Shown in pieces: positions 14,900 through 20,589 of a stretch of 20,589 nt of DNA. This DNA is from Alcanivorax sp. UBA4485. Its GTDB lineage: Bacteria; Pseudomonadota; Gammaproteobacteria; Pseudomonadales; Alcanivoracaceae. Numbering within the stretch: the first letter of the stretch is position 1; every line of letters begins with the position of its first letter. The position numbers and the translations under genes were made by a program. The stretch covers positions 1 through 20,589 of the forward strand of contig DGNT01000220.1 of NCBI GenBank assembly GCA_002389055.1, read 5' to 3'. The notes under the pieces were generated by a model, which saw only the letters and a program-made list of their open reading frames with translations, searched no databases and was not told the DNA's origin.

Positions 14900-16266
14900 C
14901 CACAAACGCCGCCGACACGCTGCTCACCTGGCCGCAACTGGCCGCCCTGGACTGGGCCCGGTCCGGGGGCTTTACCCTGGATATCGATGGCGAACCGCTG
15001 CGCGCCGAGCGGGTGCTGCGTCACCTGCCCGGCCGCCGCATCGCGGTGTGCGCCCGCTGGCGCGGTGCCACCGTGTTCGCCAAGCTGTTCTTCGCCGGCC
15101 ATGCCGACGAAGCCCATCGGGAGCTGGCCCGCCACGGGGCCCTGGTGGCCGCCGGGGTGCCCACGCCGGGGCTGATTTTCGAGAACGTTGAAGGCCAGGG
15201 CCCGGACCGGGGCGCGCTGCTGATCCAGGAATGGGTGGGCGGCCAGTCCGGCCAGGCGACCCTGCGCGGCGAGCGCGGTCTGGCGCTGGCCGGTGATCTG
15301 CTGGACAGCCTTTTTCTGTTGTACCGGGCGGGTCTGCGGCAGCTCGATCTGCACCTGGATAATTTTCTGTTCGACGGCGAACGCTTCCTGGTCATCGACC
15401 CCGGTGAAGTGGTGCCGCTGCCCGGTGGCCTGCGCTACGAACCGGCGATCCTCGACAATCTGGCGTTGTTCTGCGCTCAGGCGCCGCTGGATCTGCGCGA
15501 CCGCCTTCAGGAACAGGTGGCGGTGCGGCTGCGTCAGGAAGGGTTGCGCAGCGAGAGACTGGCCGCCATGGTGCGCCGCCGCAGTGACCGGCGCTTGCGC
15601 AGCGCGATGAAAAAATGGCGCCGGGAAAGCTCCGCCATCGGCGTCTGGCAGGAGCATCAAGAACAATGGTTGTACCGTCGTTCGCTGAACCGCGAGGACT
15701 TTGACGCCCTGTCGGCCGGGCTCCGTGACCCGCAAAGCCTGGCGCTGATCAAACAAGGCAGCCGGGTGAGCGTGTACGGCAACGACCAGTGGATCGTGAA
15801 GCACTACCGGGAGAGCGGCCTCAATTCCCGGCTGCGCCACGCGCTGTTCAAGACCCGCGCGGATATTTCCTGGGTGATGGGCTGGACCTGGGCGTTGCTG
15901 GGCGTGCCCACGCCGCGCCCGGCGATGCTGCGCCGCTGCGCCGACGGCGAGGCGGTGATCGCCTTTCCCCGCCTGGAAGACACGCTGGCCTTGAGCACTC
16001 TGATGGAGGAACAGCGCGAGCGTGCCCGGCGCGTGGCGCCGACCGTGGAGCTGTGGCTGAAACGGCTCGGCGAGACCGGTTTCTGGCACGGCGACGCCAA
16101 GGCACAGAATATTCTTGTCGACGACCAGGACCGGGTGCACTTCATTGATCTGGACGGCGCCGGCTTCAGTGGCGCCAGCCACCGCCGGGCCCGCCAGCAG
16201 GCCCGGGATCTCAAGCGTTTCAAACGGAACTGGATTCAGTTCGAGGAAAAGCCGCCGGCCCGCTAG
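14896..16266 (+). CDS. Tandem two-domain LPS kinase (WaaP/InaA/RIO-like)
   Basis: A 456-residue protein that appears to hold two complete kinase domains of the LPS-kinase type. Domain 1 (about 1-215) has an ATP-binding Lys63 in VFAKLFF, a catalytic loop DLHLDNFLF with Asp151 and Asn156, and metal-binding VIDPGE with Asp168. Domain 2 (about 265-450) has Lys302 in WIVKHY, the loop HGDAKAQNIL with Asp400 and Asn405, and FIDLDG with Asp418. The basic helix between them (near 225-260) may be a linker. Both sets of catalytic residues are intact. Lying at the end of the waa operon, it probably phosphorylates heptose of the inner core at sites WaaP does not use. P. aeruginosa has similar putative kinases (PA5006-PA5008 region, from memory). 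The GTG start overlaps the previous stop (GTGA), with GGAAG upstream. Confidence 0.85.
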   Translation: MTTNAADTLLTWPQLAALDWARSGGFTLDIDGEPLRAERVLRHLPGRRIAVCARWRGATVFAKLFFAGHADEAHRELARHGALVAAGVPTPGLIFENVEGQGPDRGALLIQEWVGGQSGQATLRGERGLALAGDLLDSLFLLYRAGLRQLDLHLDNFLFDGERFLVIDPGEVVPLPGGLRYEPAILDNLALFCAQAPLDLRDRLQEQVAVRLRQEGLRSERLAAMVRRRSDRRLRSAMKKWRRESSAIGVWQEHQEQWLYRRSLNREDFDALSAGLRDPQSLALIKQGSRVSVYGNDQWIVKHYRESGLNSRLRHALFKTRADISWVMGWTWALLGVPTPRPAMLRRCADGEAVIAFPRLEDTLALSTLMEEQRERARRVAPTVELWLKRLGETGFWHGDAKAQNILVDDQDRVHFIDLDGAGFSGASHRRARQQARDLKRFKRNWIQFEEKPPAR

Positions 16267-16269
16267 CGG

Positions 16270-17367
16270 TTACAGCCGGCCGTCGCCGCCTTCCATCAGG
16301 GAGCGGAAGCGGGCGTGATAGCTTTCGATGCTGAACGACTGGTCGAAAATGCGGTATTGCTCGCGGCGGGTTTCTTCCAGCTGTTCCGGCGTGGCGCTGG
16401 CCAGATACTCCAACACGGTTTTCACCGCCTCGGTGCTTTCCTTTTCAAACAGCCAGCGTTTATCGCGCAGAATTTCCGGAATGCCGCCCACCGGCGTGCC
16501 GTAGCCGGGCACACCGCCGGCGATCGCCTCCAGCATGGCGATGGGCAGCCCCTCGCGCAGCGACGGCATGATGAAGGCGTCGAAGGCGGACACGTAGCGG
16601 TAGGCGTTTCTGCGGCCGCCGGCGAAAATCAGCCGGTCCGCCAGACCGTGCTGCTTGGCCTCTTCGCGCATGCTGTCCAGCAGCTCGCCGTCGCCGATCA
16701 CCACCACATGGGGCGGGTTGTCCATTTGCCGCATGGCGTCGATCAGATATTTGTGGCCCTTGACCGGGCGCATACGCCCGACGGTGCCGATCACCCTGGG
16801 GGCGTCCACCGGCAGGCCCAGGTCGCGGCGCGCCTCCGCGCGGTCGAGCAGATTGTCGCGCACGATTTTTTCATTCACGGAATTGGGGATCGCCACCACC
16901 TCGTCGGGGCTGAATCCGCGCTGCAGCATGTCCTGGCGTACCGCTTCGGAACAGGCGGCGAACTTCCAGTCGCGCATCAACAATCTGGCGAACAGACGGC
17001 GCCGGGGCTTTTTGAATTCGCCCATGTTGTGGACCACGGAAATCTTGCGGGTGCCGGGCAGAAACAGGGCGCACCAGGCGACGAACACCGACGGCTTCAT
17101 GCGGTGGGTGATGATCACATCCGGTTTGTCGTGGCGCAGCTGGCGCAGCACCTTGAGCACCGCTGAAGGGCGGATGCGCTTGATGTCCGACTTGCTGAAA
17201 TTGAACGACACGGTGTCGCAGCCGAGCCGTTCGCCCAGGTTGCCGGCCTCGCCGTGGAAGATATAAAAGCTGCGGTCGTGGCCGTGGGCGGCGCGGATCA
17301 CTTCTTCGAACAGATCCACGCCTTCCACGGTGTCATTGCGGTACTTGCATACCTGAACGACTTTCAT
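16270..17367 (-). CDS. GT4-family glycosyltransferase (LPS outer core or surface glycan)
   Basis: A 365-residue GT-B glycosyltransferase, group 1. The N-terminal half opens MKVVQVCKYRNDTVEGVDLF and contains SVVHNMGEFKK and FAACSEAVRQDM, followed by AIPNSVNE. The C-terminal nucleotide-sugar half has IGTVGRMRPVKGHKYLI near 193, VIGDGELLD near 223, and the retaining-enzyme EX7E motif EGLPIAMLE with Glu272 and Glu280. TPVGGIPEIL follows. The usual hydrophobic VVAT stretch before TPVGG is here PGYG, a small oddity. AGGAG lies about nine bases before the ATG, inside the end of the ligase gene, with which it overlaps by 35 bases. It is last of the minus-strand LPS cluster and probably adds a core or O-unit sugar. 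The sugar is unknown. Confidence 0.87.
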   Translation of the reverse strand: MKVVQVCKYRNDTVEGVDLFEEVIRAAHGHDRSFYIFHGEAGNLGERLGCDTVSFNFSKSDIKRIRPSAVLKVLRQLRHDKPDVIITHRMKPSVFVAWCALFLPGTRKISVVHNMGEFKKPRRRLFARLLMRDWKFAACSEAVRQDMLQRGFSPDEVVAIPNSVNEKIVRDNLLDRAEARRDLGLPVDAPRVIGTVGRMRPVKGHKYLIDAMRQMDNPPHVVVIGDGELLDSMREEAKQHGLADRLIFAGGRRNAYRYVSAFDAFIMPSLREGLPIAMLEAIAGGVPGYGTPVGGIPEILRDKRWLFEKESTEAVKTVLEYLASATPEQLEETRREQYRIFDQSFSIESYHARFRSLMEGGDGRL

Positions 17368-18583
17368 CGCGTGTCTCCTGTTGTCTCACATAGGCGACCA
17401 GCAGCGCCATGGGTATCCACACGCTCGGCCAGTTATACATAAACGGCGTATAGGGATGAATGCCGTCGAACAGCACCGCGGTGAAGCCGGTGGCCATGGC
17501 CGCCGCCAACACACAGCTGCGTTGCGGATAGGCACGCCAACCGCGCCACAGCGCCGGTGCCCACAGCATGACCCACAGGCCCAGGCCAAGGAAGCCGATG
17601 TGGTACAGCAACGACAGGTAATAATTGTGCGGGTGGTCCTGCACCACCGGCTGGCCCTCCACAACGATGTGCAGTTCGCGGGTTTCGTTGGCCATGCCGT
17701 GGCCGGTGACCGGCTTTTCCAGGATCATTTCCCAGGCGGCATTCCACAACTGTGGCCGCTGACCGGTGCCCCGGTCGGTGATCAGTTCAGGGCTGAACAC
17801 CAGCACGCCGGCCGCTACCACCGCCACCGCCACCAGCGGTACCAGCAAGCGGCGTTTGAGATTGATGATCGGCAGCGCCAGGCAGCCCACCGCCAGCGCC
17901 ACCAGGGTGGAGCGGCGCTGGTTGGCGGCCAGATACACCAGCAGCGCCAGGGTGATCAGATAGGGGGCGACGCGCACCAGGCGCCCGGGCGGCAATTGCC
18001 GGCTGGCGAAGAAGGCGAAAAACGGCAGCGTGATGCAGTACATGCTGGCGTAAAGCTGGTTGGTGTCGAGCACCAGCCAGGGGCGGATTTTGAACACCTC
18101 GAACACGCCGTACAGCTGCGAGCTGAACGGCCGGTCGACGATAAAATAGTAGGCGAAGAAATCCACCAGCGCGGCCACCGCGGCGACCCCGGTGCCGATC
18201 AGCAGGGCGCGCCAGAAAGCCTGCGGGTAGCGCTGCACGGCCAGCTCCACGAACGCGAACAAAGTGAAGATCTCAATCAGGGCGCGCGCGAAGCGGCTGG
18301 GGTTGGGCGCCGGCCCGAAGAAGGTGGAGAGGGTGGCGTAGAACAGAAAGGCCAGCAGCCAGCCGTGCCGTTTGATCAGCGCCAGCGGCTGATGCCGGCA
18401 AGCCACCGCCACATAGAGCAGCGCCGGCAAAAAGAACACGGCGTCCAGGGCGTTCATCAAACCGGTGCGGGACGGGAACACCAGCAGGCCGGAAAACATC
18501 AGGCTGAAGCACAGCGTCAGCCAGCCGTTGAACAGAATCGGGGCGCTGGGCGCGGCGGGAATGGCGGAGCTGGGTCGGGTCAT
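17333..18583 (-). CDS. O-antigen ligase / Wzy_C family membrane protein (WaaL-like)
   Basis: A 416-residue integral membrane protein with about ten to twelve hydrophobic segments and one long periplasmic loop (about 265-320), the architecture of WaaL ligases and Wzy polymerases. Ligases join undecaprenyl-linked O-antigen to the lipid A core in the periplasm. Visible family features are NQRRSTLVAL at 221-230, the loop RGTGQRPQLWNAAWEMI from 271, PVTGHGM at 291-297, and DHPHNYYLSLLYHIGFLGLG with His317/His319. The ATG at 18583 is chosen because it overlaps the lpxL stop (ATGA); an in-frame ATG at 18637 would add 18 residues inside lpxL. Ligase and polymerase cannot be told apart with certainty; the core-gene setting favours ligase. 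Confidence 0.85.
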   Translation of the reverse strand: MTRPSSAIPAAPSAPILFNGWLTLCFSLMFSGLLVFPSRTGLMNALDAVFFLPALLYVAVACRHQPLALIKRHGWLLAFLFYATLSTFFGPAPNPSRFARALIEIFTLFAFVELAVQRYPQAFWRALLIGTGVAAVAALVDFFAYYFIVDRPFSSQLYGVFEVFKIRPWLVLDTNQLYASMYCITLPFFAFFASRQLPPGRLVRVAPYLITLALLVYLAANQRRSTLVALAVGCLALPIINLKRRLLVPLVAVAVVAAGVLVFSPELITDRGTGQRPQLWNAAWEMILEKPVTGHGMANETRELHIVVEGQPVVQDHPHNYYLSLLYHIGFLGLGLWVMLWAPALWRGWRAYPQRSCVLAAAMATGFTAVLFDGIHPYTPFMYNWPSVWIPMALLVAYVRQQETRDESRSGMQVPQ

Positions 18584-19497
18584 CGGTACGGATGGTCCTG
18601 GCCGGGCGGTTGATGTTTGAAGCGTTTGTGCACCCAAAGGTACTGTTCCGGGTGCTTTCGTACATAGTGTTCGATGGTGCGGTTGATACGGGCGGTGTCC
18701 GCCTCGTCGTCGCCGCAGGGAAAGTCTTCCAGCGGCGCACCGAACTCGATCTCATAGCGGCCGCCGGGCAGGCGGTAATGGGCGCACGGGATCACCTTCG
18801 CCTTGCCCATGCGGGCGATCCGGCTGGTGGCGGTGATGGTGGCCGCCGGCACGCCGAAGAACGGCACGAACACCGCGTGGGCGGTGCCGTAGTCCTGGTC
18901 CGGCGCGTACCACACCACTTCGCCCTGGCGCAGCAGGCGCACCGTCTGGCGGATGTCGTTACGGTCCACGGAATGATTGACCCAGGTGCCACGGCCCTTG
19001 GTGATCAGGTGATCGAGCAGGGGGTTGTCGTTGGGCCGGTAAACCACGCTGAAACGGAAGAACTTCCCCAGCAGGCGGCTGCCCACGTCGATGCTGTTGA
19101 AGTGCATGCCCAGCAGCATTACGCCGTGCCCGTCGCGGCGGGCGGTTTCCAGATGCTCCAGGCCGCTCACGGTGAGCCGCTTGTCCAGATCAATGCGGCG
19201 GTTATGGAAGGCACCGGCCATTTCCAGAATCGCTTCGCCGGTGCTGGTCATCACCCGGCGGGCAAGGGCCTCGCGTTCCTGCTCGGAAAGCTCGGGAAAG
19301 CACAGCCGCAAGTTGATGAGCGCCACCCGCCGGCGCGAGGCGGCCAGATACCAGGCCAGGCGGCCCACGCCACGGCCGGTGGCGAGCAGCCAGTCCCAGG
19401 GCAACTGGCCGATCAGCCAGAACAGGGCCAGGCCCAGGCGGGTCGGCCACAGGCGCGGGTCGGACGGGGATACCGGGCGGTGTTGGCGCTTTCCCAT
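18580..19497 (-). CDS. lpxL: LpxL-type lipid A late acyltransferase (lauroyltransferase)
   Basis: Inner-membrane enzyme that transfers a secondary acyl chain (laurate in E. coli) from acyl-ACP to Kdo2-lipid IVA. The 305 residues match the family size. An N-terminal hydrophobic anchor (about 20-55) is followed by the HX4D catalytic motif MHFNSID with His132 and Asp137, then VYRPNDNPLLD near 152, WYAPDQDYG near 196 and VFVPFFGVPA. The end QYLWVHKRFK is characteristic. The DQDYG segment resembles LpxL more than LpxM. It starts seven bases after the upstream Wzy_C gene stop, with a weak ribosome site, and its stop overlaps the start of the WaaL-like gene. The chain transferred cannot be told from sequence. 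Confidence 0.9.
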   Translation of the reverse strand: MGKRQHRPVSPSDPRLWPTRLGLALFWLIGQLPWDWLLATGRGVGRLAWYLAASRRRVALINLRLCFPELSEQEREALARRVMTSTGEAILEMAGAFHNRRIDLDKRLTVSGLEHLETARRDGHGVMLLGMHFNSIDVGSRLLGKFFRFSVVYRPNDNPLLDHLITKGRGTWVNHSVDRNDIRQTVRLLRQGEVVWYAPDQDYGTAHAVFVPFFGVPAATITATSRIARMGKAKVIPCAHYRLPGGRYEIEFGAPLEDFPCGDDEADTARINRTIEHYVRKHPEQYLWVHKRFKHQPPGQDHPYR

Positions 19498-19504
19498 GGA
19501 GGCG

Positions 19505-20589
19505 TTAGCCCTGACCGGCGCGGACCGGCCGGCGCATGGTGTCGCGGTTGCTGAGGCTGGCCAGCATCAGCGCCAGGGGCAGCCACAGGCACATCCAGCT
19601 GGGGTGGAACGGCACCAGCAGGTAGGCGCCGGCGCTCAGCATGGTGAGCAGGCCGGGCAGCAGGGCGACCAGGAACACCGCGCCCTCACGCTGTTCGCGG
19701 CCGGCGTCCGGCAGCCGCCAGGCGGGCACCGCCCAGGCGGCGATAAACAGCGCCAGCCCGATCAGGCCGGTGCTGTGCACCACCGCCAGCAGCACATTAT
19801 TGGGGTGCGGCAGCACGCGCAGGCCTTCCGGAATGGTAACCAGCAGGGAGTCGCCGCCTTCCTGGCTGAGCCCGTTGCCGAACAGCGGGTGGCTGAAATA
19901 CATCGCCGCCTGGCGCAGCACGTCGAAATCCAGCGCCAGATAGAGCGCCACCGCCCCGGCCAGGGCCGCCAAAAGGCGCTGCTGGTAGCGCAGCAGCGCC
20001 CAGCCCAGTGCCAGCACCAGCAGCATGGCGCCGGATTGCCACTGCACCGCCACCAGGAAGGTGAAGCCCACCAGGGCGCCGGCGCCACGGCGGGCGCCTT
20101 TGGGGGTAAAGCCCTCGTCCAGGGTTTGGGCGAGCAGAATGAACGACGGCGCCACCAGCGCCATGGTGCCGAGCAGCGGGCCCGGCTGGGGCAGGTTGAA
20201 GATCAAACTGGCGGGCTGGCTGAACAGCGGGCTGGTGAGCGGTTGGATGGTGTAATAGCTGACCATGATCACCGCCAGCACCACCATGGCGGTCATCGCG
20301 CCGTTGGCCAGCGCCTGTTTCAGGGTGTGGCGGTAGTACAGGTGCACCCAGCGGAGAATGCCCACCAGAATAACGATTTCCACGGCGGCGCGGATGGTCC
20401 GCGAGCTGTTGGCGTCCTCGGCCCAGACCATGGTCAGCAGGGTCCAGCCGAGGAAGGCGTACAGCGGCACCAGCCAGAGGTCCAGCAGCAAGCGCCGGTC
20501 GCCGCTTACCAGGGCCCGGGTCAGCAGCGTCAGCGAGGGCAGGAAGAACAGGACGTCCACCACGTTGAGCAGCGCCACCCGCGAGTGGA
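19505..20589 (-). CDS. Second O-antigen ligase / Wzy_C family membrane protein, N-terminus outside window
   Basis: A polytopic membrane protein whose frame stays open to the right edge (codons His-Ser-Arg precede the internal GTG at 20578), so the true start lies outside. At least 361 residues are visible. It is a distant paralogue of the WaaL-like protein at 17333-18583: SRVALLNVVDVLFFLPSL parallels SRTGLMNALDAVFFLPAL, HPLFGNGLSQEG parallels PVTGHGM, and LPHPNNVLLAVVHSTGLIGL parallels the HPHN segment. The histidine before Pro-Asn-Asn is kept. However, the segment matching NQRRSTLVAL reads QWQSGAMLLVLAL, without arginine, and the periplasmic loop is shorter, lacking the RGTGQRPQLW stretch. 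It is first in the visible part of the minus cluster. It may be a polymerase, a ligase of another substrate or a non-catalytic relative. Confidence 0.82.
   Translation of the reverse strand, partial: HSRVALLNVVDVLFFLPSLTLLTRALVSGDRRLLLDLWLVPLYAFLGWTLLTMVWAEDANSSRTIRAAVEIVILVGILRWVHLYYRHTLKQALANGAMTAMVVLAVIMVSYYTIQPLTSPLFSQPASLIFNLPQPGPLLGTMALVAPSFILLAQTLDEGFTPKGARRGAGALVGFTFLVAVQWQSGAMLLVLALGWALLRYQQRLLAALAGAVALYLALDFDVLRQAAMYFSHPLFGNGLSQEGGDSLLVTIPEGLRVLPHPNNVLLAVVHSTGLIGLALFIAAWAVPAWRLPDAGREQREGAVFLVALLPGLLTMLSAGAYLLVPFHPSWMCLWLPLALMLASLSNRDTMRRPVRAGQG

Noticed and set aside
9907..20589. LPS gene block as a horizontally acquired O-antigen island
   Set aside because: Base composition looks as GC-rich as the housekeeping genes, no mobile element is present, and the genes are mainly conserved core and lipid A functions.

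Overview
The window is dense, high-GC bacterial chromosome of a Gammaproteobacterium. Gene content and order point to a relative of Pseudomonas, and perhaps to Alcanivoracaceae; this placement is inferred from remembered gene orders and no search was run. Two blocks resemble Pseudomonas aeruginosa neighbourhoods: argA next to a PiT phosphate transporter and its DUF47 partner, and glnE-ilvE-waaF-waaC-waaG-waaP. There are no tRNA or rRNA genes, insertion sequences, CRISPR arrays or phage genes, and no gene-free stretch longer than about 190 bases. It reads as core housekeeping chromosome, not an accessory island.

Layout. On the minus strand from 4049 down to 1 lie a DUF47/PhoU-like regulator, the low-affinity phosphate transporter Pit, N-acetylglutamate synthase ArgA (first step of arginine synthesis) and the N-terminal 187 residues of dihydroxy-acid dehydratase IlvD (cut by the left edge). 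The 191-base gap 4050-4240 separates this set from the divergent plus-strand set. The plus-strand set begins with a solitary GspE/PilB-type secretion/pilus ATPase. After it come glnE (glutamine synthetase adenylyltransferase), ilvE (branched-chain aminotransferase) and then a tightly overlapping lipopolysaccharide inner-core operon: heptosyltransferases WaaF and WaaC, glycosyltransferase WaaG, heptose kinase WaaP, a GT2 glycosyltransferase and an unusual protein with two kinase domains in tandem. From 9906 to 16266 the genes overlap or nearly abut, mostly through ATGA or GTGA junctions.

A second envelope cluster runs in the opposite direction from the right edge. It holds a Wzy_C/O-antigen-ligase family membrane protein (cut by the right edge), an LpxL-type late lipid A acyltransferase, a second O-antigen-ligase family protein and a GT4 glycosyltransferase. 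The two LPS clusters meet tail to tail with only three bases between stop codons at 16266 and 16270.

Together the envelope genes cover lipid A acylation, heptose addition, core phosphorylation, outer-core sugar addition and ligation of a polymer or O unit to the core. No wholly novel system is evident. The points most worth a second look are the tandem two-kinase protein, the pair of divergent Wzy_C paralogues around lpxL (one lacking the arginines present in its partner), the orphan PilB-like ATPase with a degenerate N-terminal domain, and the argA start region, where a good -10 box places the transcription start on the initiator ATG beneath a perfect 8-bp inverted repeat.
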